In this document: positions 23,630 through 32,430 of the stretch, piece after piece
Numbering within the stretch: position 1 is the stretch's first letter
Layout of the letters: every line of letters starts with the position of its first letter
NCBI GenBank assembly: GCA_944393295.1
Contig: CALXZR010000135.1
Coordinates: forward strand, 1 to 32,430
Direction: 5' to 3'
Source of the DNA: an uncultured Clostridia bacterium
GTDB taxonomy: Bacteria > Bacillota_A > Clostridia > TANB77 > CAG-508
DNA length: 32,430 nucleotides
The notes under the pieces: generated by a model
What the model was told of the DNA's origin: nothing
Databases searched by the model: none
What the model saw: only the letters and a program-made list of their open reading frames with translations
Program-made: the position numbers and the translations under genes

Positions 23630-25069
23630 TTATTTTTGAAGTTCTTCTAAAAACATTTTATTTAGCATTTGTGGATTTGCCTTTCCTTTTGTAGCTTTCA
23701 TTGCTTGTCCTACTAAAAAGCCTAAAGCTCTATCTTTTCCAGCTTTATAATCTGCTACAGATTGTGGATTTGCCTCTAGCACTTGCATTACAACTTCTTT
23801 AATTGCTCCTTCGTCTGAAATTTGAACCCATCCTTTAGCTTCTATTATTTTGCTTGGTTTTTCTGGGTTTTCAAACATCTCTTCTAATACTTTTTTAGCA
23901 ATTGCAGTACTAATTGTTCCTTTATCTATTAGAGAAACTAATTCTCCTAAATCTTTTCCTGTAAATGGAATTGCATCTGGTTCTTCTTCTTTTTCATTTA
24001 AAATTCTTGCAATATCAGACATAATCCAGTTACTTACTGCTTTAGGATTATTGCATTCTTTTATAGCTTCTTCAAATATATTTGAATAATATTTAGAAGC
24101 AGTAACAAATTTTGCAGCTTTTTCTGTAAGCTCAAAATCAGAAATATATCTTTTTATTCTGCTTTCTGGAAGTTCTGGTAATGATTTTCTTATATTTTCT
24201 ATGTATTCGTCTGAGAGTTTAATAGCTACTAAATCTGGGTCTGGGAAATATCTATAATCTTGAGCATCCTCTTTACTTCTCATAGAAAATGTTTTTCCAG
24301 AAATGTCATCCCATCTTAAAGTTTCTTGTTCTATTACTCCTCCATCTTCTAGTATATCTATTTGTCTTTCTGCTTCATAATCAATGGCTCTTACAATACT
24401 TCTAAAAGAACTCATATTCTTCATTTCTGTTCTTGTACCAAATTCTTTTGAACCTTTTTTTCTAACAGAAACATTTACATCTGCTCTTAAAGAGCATTCT
24501 TGCATTTTGCAATCTGAAACTTCTATATATTCTAATATTGATTTTAATTTACGAATATAGCTGTCAACTTCTTTGCTACTTCTCAAATCTGGCTCTGATA
24601 CAATTTCAATTAATGGTACACCAGCTCTATTTAAATCTACAAAACTTCCTCTTCCATATTCATCATGATTTAATTTTCCAGCATCCTCTTCTATATGAAT
24701 ACGAGTTAAACGAATTTTCTTTTCTCCTTCTTCTGTATCTATTGTTACATAACCTTCATAGCAAAGTGGCATATCATATTGAGATATTTGATATGCTTTT
24801 GGTAAGTCTGGATAGAAGTAGTTTTTTCTATCATTTTTACTATTTTGTGATATTTGGCAATTTGTAGCTAATCCTGCTTTTACTGCATACTCTACAACCT
24901 TTTCATTTAAAACTGGAAGCGTTCCTGGCATCGCCATACAAATAGGACAGCAATGTGTATTTGGTTCTCCACCAAAATCTGTTGGACAAGAGCAAAATAT
25001 TTTTGTTTTTGTTGACAATTCACAATGTACCTCTAGTCCTATTACAATTTCATAATCATCTCTAGCCAT
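23630..25069 (-). CDS. gatB: Aspartyl/glutamyl-tRNA amidotransferase subunit B
   Basis: A 479-residue subunit of GatCAB, which turns Glu-tRNA(Gln), and in many species Asp-tRNA(Asn), into the amidated forms. GatB binds the tRNA and phosphorylates the misacylated residue. It shows YEIVIGLEVHCELSTKTKIFCSCP, the zinc cysteines in CSCP and CCPICMAMPG, and NRAGVPLIEIVSEPD. The YqeY-like helical tail domain spans about 330-479. It overlaps gatA by one base (TAATG), and its AGGAGG lies inside gatA. Confidence 0.98.
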   Translation of the reverse strand: MARDDYEIVIGLEVHCELSTKTKIFCSCPTDFGGEPNTHCCPICMAMPGTLPVLNEKVVEYAVKAGLATNCQISQNSKNDRKNYFYPDLPKAYQISQYDMPLCYEGYVTIDTEEGEKKIRLTRIHIEEDAGKLNHDEYGRGSFVDLNRAGVPLIEIVSEPDLRSSKEVDSYIRKLKSILEYIEVSDCKMQECSLRADVNVSVRKKGSKEFGTRTEMKNMSSFRSIVRAIDYEAERQIDILEDGGVIEQETLRWDDISGKTFSMRSKEDAQDYRYFPDPDLVAIKLSDEYIENIRKSLPELPESRIKRYISDFELTEKAAKFVTASKYYSNIFEEAIKECNNPKAVSNWIMSDIARILNEKEEEPDAIPFTGKDLGELVSLIDKGTISTAIAKKVLEEMFENPEKPSKIIEAKGWVQISDEGAIKEVVMQVLEANPQSVADYKAGKDRALGFLVGQAMKATKGKANPQMLNKMFLEELQK

Positions 25070-26544
25070 TAGCAGTTACCTCCTTTAAAAGTTGGTTTAT
25101 TTTCTCTAAAATTTGTATTTTGCTCATAAGTATAAGCTGCTCTAAATAAAGTTTCTTCTGCAAAAGGTTTTGCAATTAATTGAAATCCAATTGGCAAACC
25201 TTTGCTATCTAACTTACAAGGAACACTTATACCAGGTAAACCTGCAATATTAACAGGAACTGTACAAATATCTGCTAAATACATTTCCAAAGGATTATTT
25301 GATTTTTCTCCCATTTTAAAAGCAGTTGTTGGTGAAGTTGGTGTTAATAGCACATCATATTTATTAAACAATTCTTCATATGCATTTTTTATAATAGTTC
25401 TTACTTTTTGAGCCTTCTTATAATATGCATCATAATATCCAGAAGATAATACATAAGTACCTAAAATAATTCTTCTTTTTACCTCTGGTCCAAAGCCCTC
25501 ACTTCTTGAATTACGATATATATCCTTTAAATTTTTAAAGTTTTCTGTACGATATCCATATCTAATTCCATCAAACCTGCCTAAATTTGAACTTGCTTCT
25601 GCACAAGCTATAATATAATAAACTGCTGTTGCATATTTTCCAACATCTAAAGAACAATCTTCAATTGTTGCTCCCATTTCCTCATACTTTTTAGCAACCT
25701 CTAAAATAGCATCTTTAACCTCTTGGTTTATTCCTTCTCCTAAATACTCTTTTGGAATTCCTATTTTCATTCCTTTTACATCATTTACTAAAGCTTTTGT
25801 ATAGTCTTTTTTCTCTATTTCTACTGATGTAGAATCTTTTTCATCATGTCCTGCTATTAAATTTAATAATATTGCTGAATCTGTAACATCTTTTGTTATT
25901 GGACCAATTTGATCTAAAGAAGATGCAAAAGCTACCAAACCATATCTAGAAACTAATCCATAAGTTGGTTTTAATCCTACAACTCCACAAAGTGAAGATG
26001 GTTGACGAATACTTCCACCTGTATCGCTACCTAAAGCCCATGGAGCCATATCGCTTGCAACTGCTGCTGCAGATCCACCAGAAGATCCACCAGGTACTCT
26101 ATCTAGATCCCAAGGATTTGAAGTTTTAAAAAAAGCAGAATATTCTGTAGAGCCACCCATAGCAAACTCGTCCATATTTAGTTTTCCTAAATAAATAATA
26201 TCTTCCTCATTCAATTTTTCTATAACAGTTGCATTATATGGCGCAACAAAATTTTCTAACATTTTTGAGCTACAAGTAGTTTTAGTTCCATCTATGCACA
26301 TATTATCCTTTATTCCAATTGGAATACCTGCATATTTTCCCACCTTTTTGCCTTCGCTTCTGGCTTTATCTATCTCTTTAGCCTTTTTTATTGCCTCTTC
26401 TTCTAAAGTTGAAACATAGGCTTTTACTTTTTCATCTTTTTCTTTTATTCTTTTAAAGTAACTTTTTGTAATTTCTTCAGATGTAATTTCTTTCTTTTCT
26501 AATTTTTCAGCTAATTCATGTACTGTAAGTTCGTAAAGTTCCAT
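25069..26544 (-). CDS. gatA: Aspartyl/glutamyl-tRNA amidotransferase subunit A
   Basis: A 491-residue amidase-signature subunit of GatCAB that releases ammonia from glutamine and channels it to GatB. The catalytic triad is complete: K79 in [10 protein letters not shown]154 in [10 protein letters not shown] and the nucleophile S178 in DTGGSIRQP. The numbering equals that reported for Staphylococcus Gat[27 protein letters not shown] follows. AAAGGAGAGG precedes the ATG. It lies 45 bases after the nucleotidase gene and overlaps gatB by one base. Confidence 0.98.
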   Translation of the reverse strand: MELYELTVHELAEKLEKKEITSEEITKSYFKRIKEKDEKVKAYVSTLEEEAIKKAKEIDKARSEGKKVGKYAGIPIGIKDNMCIDGTKTTCSSKMLENFVAPYNATVIEKLNEEDIIYLGKLNMDEFAMGGSTEYSAFFKTSNPWDLDRVPGGSSGGSAAAVASDMAPWALGSDTGGSIRQPSSLCGVVGLKPTYGLVSRYGLVAFASSLDQIGPITKDVTDSAILLNLIAGHDEKDSTSVEIEKKDYTKALVNDVKGMKIGIPKEYLGEGINQEVKDAILEVAKKYEEMGATIEDCSLDVGKYATAVYYIIACAEASSNLGRFDGIRYGYRTENFKNLKDIYRNSRSEGFGPEVKRRIILGTYVLSSGYYDAYYKKAQKVRTIIKNAYEELFNKYDVLLTPTSPTTAFKMGEKSNNPLEMYLADICTVPVNIAGLPGISVPCKLDSKGLPIGFQLIAKPFAEETLFRAAYTYEQNTNFRENKPTFKGGNC

Positions 26545-26589
26545 CTTTCCTCTCCTTTCAAAATCTTAAATAAATTAAAAATACTTATT

Positions 26590-27195
26590 TTAGGAGTTAA
26601 TTAATTTATTTTCTCTATCTATAACTTGTTTAATATGTGGCCAAGAATATACTCTTTCTATTTTTTCATCTTTAATTCCTCTATTACATTTTGTGTCCAT
26701 TATAAAAGATTTTATTCCAGAATCTGATACTTCTTTGCAATTTTTATAGCTATCATCTATAAATATGTCTATATTGTTTTCTATTGCAGCTTCTACTTTG
26801 GTACTTGCATTTATAATTAATTTATCATAAGGTACATTATATTTTTTTAGCCAATTTATAGTTAGTTCTTTTACATCAAAAGAATCTATCTCAAATCTAG
26901 CTGTAATTAATATAATTTTGTGTCCTTGTCTTTTTAAATCTTCTAAAGTTTCTAAACAACAAGTAAATGGCATTGTTTCTTTTAAAATTATCTCATAGTA
27001 TTCTTTAAAAAATTCTATCTCTTCCTCTTTACTCCAAGAGTGCATTGCTTGACAATAAAAATGTGTTTTTATATCTTCAAGCTCAATAATTTTATCACTT
27101 CTGTTTAATTCTTCAGCTGTATATTTTTGTGCATATGCAAACATTACTCCAAAGGTATCTGAAATGGTATCATCTATATCTATTCCTATATTCAT
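26590..27195 (-). CDS. HAD-family 5' nucleotidase (YqfW/NT5C-like)
   Basis: A 201-residue haloacid dehalogenase phosphatase. Motif I is IGIDIDDTISDTFG, with nucleophile and acid-base aspartates (D5-x-D7 or the adjacent D6-x-D8). Motif II is the IILITAR segment. Motif III/IV is the lysine region followed by IDIFIDDSYKNCKEV. This pattern fits the NT5C/YqfW group of putative pyrimidine (deoxy)nucleotidases. The dNMP substrate is inferred only. AGGAG precedes the ATG, and the gene sits between gatC and gatA, 18 and 45 bases from them, so it is co-transcribed with the amidotransferase. Confidence 0.85.
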   Translation of the reverse strand: MNIGIDIDDTISDTFGVMFAYAQKYTAEELNRSDKIIELEDIKTHFYCQAMHSWSKEEEIEFFKEYYEIILKETMPFTCCLETLEDLKRQGHKIILITARFEIDSFDVKELTINWLKKYNVPYDKLIINASTKVEAAIENNIDIFIDDSYKNCKEVSDSGIKSFIMDTKCNRGIKDEKIERVYSWPHIKQVIDRENKLINS

Positions 27196-27213
27196 TTTTT
27201 TCTCCTAAAATTT

Positions 27214-27501
27214 TTAATTTATAACTTTTGGAATATGAAACATTCCATCTTCACTACTTGGTGCATTTTGTAAAAGTTTTTCTCTGTTTTCAAAGTTCTT
27301 TACTTCATCTTTTCTAAATACATTATATTTAGAGTTTGCTCCGATTGTCTCTTTTGCATTTGATGTGTCTACTGAATTAATCATATTAGCGAATTCTAAT
27401 ATTTCATTCATATCTTTAGCATAACCTTCAATTTCTTTTTCTGTTAAATTCAAGTCAGCTAAATTTGCAATATGCATAATTTCTTCTTTGCTAATTGCCA
27501 T
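27214..27501 (-). CDS. gatC: Aspartyl/glutamyl-tRNA amidotransferase subunit C
   Basis: A 95-residue small subunit that wraps around GatA and stabilises its contact with GatB. MAISKEEIMHIANLADLNLTE is the typical start, and the C-terminal half, LQNAPSSEDGMFHIPKVI, is the conserved linker end. AAAGGAG precedes the ATG by 8 bases. It is the first gene of the gat operon and is followed 18 bases later by the nucleotidase gene. Confidence 0.97.
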   Translation of the reverse strand: MAISKEEIMHIANLADLNLTEKEIEGYAKDMNEILEFANMINSVDTSNAKETIGANSKYNVFRKDEVKNFENREKLLQNAPSSEDGMFHIPKVIN

Positions 27502-27567
27502 ATTAAATCTCCTTTCTTAAAACACATACTTTTAATTAAATTTTAACTAAACTTTGTATACGTCCTA

Positions 27568-27596
27568 TATATAATGATTTATTATATAATGATTTA
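27568..27596. repeat. Tandem 14-base direct repeat at the gatC promoter
   Basis: TATATAATGATTTA occurs at 27568-27581 and again at 27583-27596, a period of 15 bases. The second copy covers the -10 of the gatC promoter. It may be an operator or merely AT-rich duplication. Confidence 0.5.
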
Positions 27597-27609
27597 GCTA
27601 AAAACACAA
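27581..27609 (-). promoter_or_regulatory. Promoter of the gat operon
   Basis: TTGTGT (27604-27609), 17 bases, then a perfect TATAAT (27581-27586) on the minus strand, giving a leader of about 75 bases before gatC. Confidence 0.6.
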
Positions 27610-27685
27610 GAAAAAATTATGTCAAAATTAATCTTTTTTTACGAAATTACTTTATTATTTTTTTTATTTAGTATATTATTTTAAT

Positions 27686-27708
27686 ATAAAAAACAAGAAT
27701 AAAATTTT
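27686..27708. repeat. Second copy of a 23-base sequence also at 1148-1170
   Basis: The 23 bases starting ATAAAAAACAAGAA are identical to 1148-1170. Here they form the leader of the ABC exporter operon, just before its ribosome site. It is low-complexity but contains a C and a G at matching positions. Confidence 0.5.
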
Positions 27709-27724
27709 ACTTAGGAGAAAAAAA

Positions 27725-29464
27725 GTGAAACGAACTTTATTAAAAATAATTAAAAAATATAAAATTCCAGCATTAATACAAATATTTTTCATAATACTAA
27801 ACTCTTATTTTCTAACATTTCCACCTAAAATTATTGGTAATATAGTAGATTTGCTATACAACATTCCTGAAAATAAAAATCTTATTTTTGAGCAAGTATT
27901 TTACTTAATAATGTCTACACTCCTTTTACTTGCTGCTAGAATGCCTTGGCGCTGGCTTTCTGGTTACACACCAAGAAACATAGAAAAAGATTTAAAAAAT
28001 AAATTATTTGAACAATTTGTGAAAATAAAATTAGCCAATATTCAAAATATAAAAAATGGTGAACTTATGTCTTATTTTGTAAAAGACATAACAGAAATTA
28101 GAAAGTTTAGTTATAGATTATTATCTTATGGTAGCAGAATTGTTTTTATATGTATAACAACAGCTTATACAATGATGTCAAGTGTAAATCCAAAGCTTAC
28201 TTTTATGACACTTCTACCTATAGTAGTAACTGCTTTTTTAATAGTAAAGATAAAAGAATATGTAGAGCAAAGTTTTAAAAAATCTCAAAAATGCTTTACT
28301 GAACTTTCTGAATATGTACAAGAAAGCACAGATGCAATACGCACCACAAAGGCATATACTGGCGAGATATCTCAGTTAAAAGAATTTATTAGAAAAAATC
28401 GTGCTCTTAGAGAAAGTAATAATGTTGTAGATGTACATTCAACTTTACTTTCAACTTGTATTAATATTTGCTTTGGTTTGTGCTATGCAATTTCACTTTT
28501 ATATGGTTCAAAATTAGTATTAGACGGAACAATTTCTACTGGTGATTTTATTGCATTTAACGGTTATATTGGATTATTTGTAGGTCCTGTTTCTTGGCTT
28601 CCAAGCCTAATTTCTTCATTTAAAAGAGCTCAAATTTCTTACCAAAGATTAGATTATATATTTTCACTAGAAAGAGAAAAAATTTCTTCAATTGATACCA
28701 CAGAAGCCTCTTTAAAAGGTAATATTGAAATTAAAAATTTATCTTTTGCTTATCCTGAAAATATAGAAACTGTACTAAAGCATATTTCTATTACTGTAAA
28801 TAAAGGTGAAACACTTGGTATTATAGGAACAATTGGTAGTGGAAAAACTACTCTTATGAATCTTTTATTACGTTTATATCCTGTGCCTAACGGAAAAATT
28901 TTTATTGACGGAGAAGATATAAATGATATTCCTCTAAAAACACTTAGAAATAGTATTTGCTATATAACACAAGATAACTTTCTATTTTCTAATACCTTAA
29001 GAGAAAATATAAAACTATTCAAAACTGGTTATGAAGATGAAGAAATTAAAAATAGTACTAGAGATGCGATGATATATGACGATATTGAAAAAATGAAAAA
29101 TGGAATTGATACTGTTATTGGAGAACGTGGTGTAGATTTATCTGGTGGTCAAAAGCAAAGAATCGTTATTTCAAGAGCTTTCTTAAATAAAAGTAATATT
29201 GTTATTTTTGATGACACCTTCTCTGCATTAGATAATAAAACTGAGGAATTAGTATTAAACAATGTTAAAGAATTAGTACGAGATAAAACCTGTATTATTA
29301 TTTCAAATAGAATCTCAGATATTAAACATGCTGATAAAATATTAGTTTTAAGCTCCGGAAATATTGTAGAAGCTGGAACACATAAATCTCTTCTTGAATT
29401 ACATGGAAAATACTATGATTTTTATAGCCAACAATCTTCAAAAGAAGAAATGTCTATTTTATAA
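27725..29464 (+). CDS. ABC exporter half-transporter, degenerate-site subunit
   Basis: A 579-residue half-transporter: a six-helix exporter domain (about 1-320), then an ATPase domain. Walker A is G368-x-IGSGKT and the signature is a canonical L472SGGQ. The Walker B acidic residues are D496-D497 where most exporters have D-E. The switch histidine is replaced by N528 (IISNRIS). So its own ATP site is degenerate while its signature completes the partner's good site, as in BmrC/YheI- and TM287-type subunits. It starts at GTG after AGGAG. The substrate, drug or lipid-like, is unknown. The partner gene follows after 27 bases. Confidence 0.93.
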   Translation: MKRTLLKIIKKYKIPALIQIFFIILNSYFLTFPPKIIGNIVDLLYNIPENKNLIFEQVFYLIMSTLLLLAARMPWRWLSGYTPRNIEKDLKNKLFEQFVKIKLANIQNIKNGELMSYFVKDITEIRKFSYRLLSYGSRIVFICITTAYTMMSSVNPKLTFMTLLPIVVTAFLIVKIKEYVEQSFKKSQKCFTELSEYVQESTDAIRTTKAYTGEISQLKEFIRKNRALRESNNVVDVHSTLLSTCINICFGLCYAISLLYGSKLVLDGTISTGDFIAFNGYIGLFVGPVSWLPSLISSFKRAQISYQRLDYIFSLEREKISSIDTTEASLKGNIEIKNLSFAYPENIETVLKHISITVNKGETLGIIGTIGSGKTTLMNLLLRLYPVPNGKIFIDGEDINDIPLKTLRNSICYITQDNFLFSNTLRENIKLFKTGYEDEEIKNSTRDAMIYDDIEKMKNGIDTVIGERGVDLSGGQKQRIVISRAFLNKSNIVIFDDTFSALDNKTEELVLNNVKELVRDKTCIIISNRISDIKHADKILVLSSGNIVEAGTHKSLLELHGKYYDFYSQQSSKEEMSIL

Positions 29465-29491
29465 ATGTTTAAAAATTAAAAGGAGTTACAA

Positions 29492-31234
29492 ATGAAAAAT
29501 AAAACTTTCCATCGAATCTTAGAAATGGCTAAACCACACAAAAAAACCATATTAGTGATTACTATTTTATCATTACTTATAAATGTTGGTGAAATATTAA
29601 AGCCTTATCTTATAAAAATAGTAATGGATAGCTATTTAGCAGAAGGCATTTATCAAAAAGGCGCAATTACTATTGGTATGATTGGTGCAGCTTATATATT
29701 TATTGTAATCTTTGGAAATATACTAGATTTTATTGCAAGTACAACTACAAATATGATGGGCGAAGATGTACTTTACTCTTTGCGAAATAAACTATTTAAA
29801 TATATTCAGTATGCAAATATAAGCTTTCATGATAAAACACCTGCTGGAAAATTATTTGTAAGAATTACAAATGATGTAGAAGATATTTCTGCTTTATTTA
29901 AAGATGTACTGACCACATTTTTAAAAGATGTTGTTTTAATTATTGCAATCATTTGTATAATGATATATTTTAATTTTAAACTAAGTTTACTTTCTTTTAT
30001 AGTTCTACCTTTTGTAGTGATTTTTTCATATTTTTTAACTAAACTATTAAATAAAATTTATGATAAATCAAAAATTATAAGAACAGAATTAAACACTTTT
30101 CTTGCCGAGTCTATTTATGGTTGTAAACTAATTAAAATTTTTAATATTCAAAAAGAAAAACAAAAAGAATGTAATGATTTAACAGATGCCTTTTGTAAAT
30201 CTAGACTTCCTGGTGGTATTATAGAAGGTTTATTACCAGCACTTATGACTATTTTAGAAAATGTTGGCATTGCTATTATAGTGTGTGCTTGTGTAAATCA
30301 TTTATTTGGAATTAGCTTAGAAGTAGGATTAATATATATATTTATAACATATATTAAAAATTTATTTGAACCAATTACAAGAATTATTGAAAATATTGAG
30401 GTTGTTCAAGAAGCATTTGTTTCTATTAATAAAATATATGATATTTTAGATCATCATGAATACTTAGAAGATTTGGATAGTGGCACAGAACTTGATGAAG
30501 TAAAAGGAAAAATAGAATTTAAAAATGTTTGGTTCTCTTATGATAATAAAAAATGGGTTTTAAAGGATGTTAGCTTTGTAATAGAGCCTGGTCAAAGTGT
30601 AGCTTTAGTTGGAAAAACTGGTTGTGGAAAAACAACAATTACAAATTTAATAAATCGTTTTTATGATATACAACAAGGTGAAATATTATTAGATGGTGTA
30701 AATATAAAAAATATTAATAAGAGAAGTCTTAGAAAGCATATTGGAATAATCCTGCAAGATCCTTTTATATTCGCAAAAAACGTTTGTGATAATATAAAAC
30801 TTAATAAAAATATTTCAGACGAACAAATAGAAGAAGCAATTCACCTAGCTTCTGCAGATGAATTTGTACAAAGTCTTCCAAATGGAATGTATGAGATGGC
30901 AAAAGAACGTGGAAGCTCATATTCTGCAGGTGAGAAACAACTAATTGCCTTTGCTAGAATATTTGCACATAATCCAGACATATTTATATTAGATGAAGCT
31001 ACAGCTAATATAGATACTAATACTGAAAAATTAATTCAAAAATCAATAGATGTATTATCTGCTAAAAAAACATCTATATTTATAGCACATAGATTAGCTA
31101 CTATTGTTAATGTAGATAAAATTATAGTATTAGATGCTGGACAAATTGTTGAAACTGGAAATCATAATGAATTACTACAAACTGGAGGATACTATAGTAA
31201 ACTATATAATGCATATTATGAAAGTTTAAATTAA
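29492..31234 (+). CDS. ABC exporter half-transporter, catalytic-site subunit
   Basis: A 580-residue partner of the preceding gene, resembling BmrD/YheH. A six-helix membrane domain occupies about 1-325. Walker A is G374KTGCGKT, Walker B ends D501-E502 with the catalytic glutamate, and the switch histidine is H533 in IAHRLAT. Its signature is S478-A-G-E-K-Q rather than LSGGQ, so it weakens the site formed with the first subunit. Together the two make one working and one degenerate ATP site. AAAGGAG precedes the ATG. A terminator follows. Multidrug efflux is the usual role of such pairs, but this is inference. Confidence 0.93.
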   Translation: MKNKTFHRILEMAKPHKKTILVITILSLLINVGEILKPYLIKIVMDSYLAEGIYQKGAITIGMIGAAYIFIVIFGNILDFIASTTTNMMGEDVLYSLRNKLFKYIQYANISFHDKTPAGKLFVRITNDVEDISALFKDVLTTFLKDVVLIIAIICIMIYFNFKLSLLSFIVLPFVVIFSYFLTKLLNKIYDKSKIIRTELNTFLAESIYGCKLIKIFNIQKEKQKECNDLTDAFCKSRLPGGIIEGLLPALMTILENVGIAIIVCACVNHLFGISLEVGLIYIFITYIKNLFEPITRIIENIEVVQEAFVSINKIYDILDHHEYLEDLDSGTELDEVKGKIEFKNVWFSYDNKKWVLKDVSFVIEPGQSVALVGKTGCGKTTITNLINRFYDIQQGEILLDGVNIKNINKRSLRKHIGIILQDPFIFAKNVCDNIKLNKNISDEQIEEAIHLASADEFVQSLPNGMYEMAKERGSSYSAGEKQLIAFARIFAHNPDIFILDEATANIDTNTEKLIQKSIDVLSAKKTSIFIAHRLATIVNVDKIIVLDAGQIVETGNHNELLQTGGYYSKLYNAYYESLN

Positions 31235-31260
31235 TTTAAAACTTATTTGGTACATATTAA

Positions 31261-31304
31261 AAGACATCTAATTTTGAAAATGAAATTTTAAAATTAGATG
31301 TCTT
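31261..31304 (+). terminator. Terminator of the ABC exporter operon
   Basis: AAGACATCTAATTTT and AAAATTAGATGTCTT form a perfect 15-bp stem with a 14-base loop, followed by ATTTTTTATT on the plus strand. It can also end the minus-strand gene that stops at 31329. Confidence 0.9.
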
Positions 31305-31328
31305 ATTTTTTATTGATATATCAAACTT

Positions 31329-32000
31329 TTAATATATTCCTATTCTTGATAAAATTAATAGTACAAAAGCTCCTGCTAACCTAATAATTGCATATTTTCT
31401 TATAAAAGTATTATGCTCTTCTATTTCAAATAAATCTTTCATTCCAAAGTATGTAAGAACAGTTGCAATTGCAGAAAACATTGTAGATATTGGACTTGTA
31501 ATAATACTAATTCCACTTACTAAAACTTCAACAATATCAATTACATTATTTATTATAATTGGAACACTACAAGTTACTAATGTTGCAATAATAGTTGTTA
31601 ATGATTTTTTATTTTCTTTATTTAATAAGTAAATAATTATAGCAGGAACTGCAATAAAGAAAATTGGATTTAAAAAGGAAGCCACTAAATCCATGAAATT
31701 ATTTCCTAGGCTTGAATATCTGCCATATTTAAAAATACTAATAATCTCACAAAGTACATTAGCAGCAATATAAATAATCATAAGTACAACTGCTTTAGAA
31801 AAAACATTTTCTTTTCCATTTGCAACTTTTTTAATTTCCTCAAAAGGATTTGAAAACATCTCTTTTACAAAGCCTTTTGTTGCTTTGGTATCTTCTTTAA
31901 TGTCTACTTTTTTTATTGTTTCTTTTACCTTATTTACTGTTTCTTTAGTTTCGTTTTTTAAGTCTTCTGTATCAATTTTCTTTTTTTCATTTTCATCCAT
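31329..32000 (-). CDS. Yip1-like multi-pass membrane protein
   Basis: A 223-residue protein. Residues 1-65 are charged and helical, rich in Lys, Glu and Thr (KETVNKVKETIKKVDIKEDTK), followed by the short motif FSNPFEEIKKV. About five membrane helices then follow to the end. The NPFE-type segment before the first helix and the overall layout recall the bacterial Yip1/YIP-domain group, whose role is not established. AAGGGGG precedes the ATG by 9 bases. It is probably transcribed alone and faces the TM2-domain gene upstream, which has its own terminator. Confidence 0.7.
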   Translation of the reverse strand: MDENEKKKIDTEDLKNETKETVNKVKETIKKVDIKEDTKATKGFVKEMFSNPFEEIKKVANGKENVFSKAVVLMIIYIAANVLCEIISIFKYGRYSSLGNNFMDLVASFLNPIFFIAVPAIIIYLLNKENKKSLTTIIATLVTCSVPIIINNVIDIVEVLVSGISIITSPISTMFSAIATVLTYFGMKDLFEIEEHNTFIRKYAIIRLAGAFVLLILSRIGIY

Positions 32001-32063
32001 AAGTAAAACCCCCTTATATTATATTCATAATACATTAATATTTTACTAATATAATTTTAAAAA

Positions 32064-32088
32064 AGCAGGTAAATACTTATTACCTGCT
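32064..32088 (-). terminator. Terminator of the TM2-domain gene
   Basis: AGCAGGTAA and TTACCTGCT form a 9-bp stem with a 7-base loop, followed on the minus strand by TTTTTT; 13 bases past the stop. Confidence 0.85.
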
Positions 32089-32100
32089 TCCTTTGTATTT

Positions 32101-32397
32101 CTATTGTACTTTTTCTTCTACGATTTCATTTCCATAGCAGTCTTTAAAGTGTTTTGTTGCAATTAATAGAAAATCATTAACTACAAATCCACCAACTAGT
32201 ACAAATGCTGCTGCACCTAAGTAAACATTTACTCCTAAAATGCAAATAGCACAAGCTGTTCCATAAGCCATTAAAAATCCTGAACCTAATTTACCAGCAT
32301 ATAAACGGTGTACACCTAAAAAACCTAAAAACCAGCATAAAATTAATGTTGTTAACCAATTCTTTGGTTTTACTTCTTTTTCTTTTTTATCTGCCAT
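32101..32397 (-). CDS. TM2-domain membrane protein
   Basis: A 98-residue protein with the TM2 domain signature WFLGFLGVHRLYAGKLGSG between two hydrophobic stretches (about 16-34 and 40-82). The N-terminus is charged (KKEKEVKPKN) and the end is polar. TM2 proteins occur widely; in bacteria their function is mostly unknown. AAAGGAG lies 9 bases before the ATG. The promoter would lie at or beyond the right edge of the window. Confidence 0.9.
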   Translation of the reverse strand: MADKKEKEVKPKNWLTTLILCWFLGFLGVHRLYAGKLGSGFLMAYGTACAICILGVNVYLGAAAFVLVGGFVVNDFLLIATKHFKDCYGNEIVEEKVQ

Positions 32398-32430
32398 CTT
32401 TTGTCCACTCCTTTAATATTCGTTTTCTTA

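Noticed and set aside
24538..24867. 109-residue plus-strand open frame opposite gatB
   Set aside because: Leu/Phe/His-rich shadow of the conserved gatB reading frame, with no ribosome site.
27640..27690. Promoter for the ABC exporter operon
   Set aside because: Several TATATT/TATTAT-like boxes occur, but none has a credible -35 at proper spacing; the sequence is too AT-rich to choose by eye.

Overview
This 32.4 kb window is AT-rich chromosomal DNA, by eye about 25-30% GC, from a low-GC Gram-positive bacterium. It is most likely an anaerobic member of the Clostridia. The evidence is a Spo0A with the conserved recognition region, a BofA-family protein, GatCAB, an Mn-dependent PpaC pyrophosphatase, strong AGGAGG ribosome sites, TTG/GTG starts and consensus sigma-A promoters. 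Nothing in the sequence fixes the genus. I see no rRNA, tRNA, CRISPR array, insertion sequence or prophage. Most genes lie on the minus strand.

Region by region. (1) 1-2080: a promoter leaving the left edge, deoD, and an hsp20 gene under a sigma-A promoter that overlaps a variant CIRCE operator. A block of hairpins lies between the two genes. (2) 2083-3240: one plus-strand gene of unknown function with its own promoter and terminator. Its base and codon composition is clearly richer in G+C, so it looks like an acquired single-gene cassette. (3) 3276-9766: a minus-strand run of a WG-repeat membrane-anchored protein, a methionine gamma-lyase-family PLP enzyme, a GNAT acetyltransferase, an HI0933-type flavoprotein and a YigZ/IMPACT protein, ending in spo0A, which has its own promoter, a 0A box and a TTG start. 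(4) 9818-19614: ppaC as a separate unit, then a long minus-strand series tsaC, GT2, histidine phosphatase, GT2, pth, rng, bofA, rimO and an exported-type Amidase_3 cell-wall hydrolase. It mixes translation upkeep (tsaC, pth, rimO, rng) with envelope genes. (5) 19700-22733: polysaccharide pyruvyl transferase, a TagO/WecA-type glycolipid initiator and rpiB. Between the first two lies a short unit, not part of any large ORF: promoter, 32-codon ORF containing a GC-rich hairpin, then terminator. (6) 22876-23624: rpsT and a small two-helix membrane protein on the plus strand. (7) 23598-27609: a gatC, nucleotidase, gatA, gatB operon. (8) 27725-31305: a plus-strand heterodimeric ABC exporter with one degenerate ATP site. 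(9) 31329-32397: a Yip1-like membrane protein and a TM2-domain protein.

Most of the window is ordinary housekeeping DNA. The places most likely to hold something undescribed are the small-ORF/hairpin/terminator unit at 20691-20939, the GC-rich orphan gene at 2083-3195, the deoD leader with a hairpin between Shine-Dalgarno and start codon, and the structured intergenic block at 1141-1294. Functions come from recognising family motifs by eye; no database search was run.
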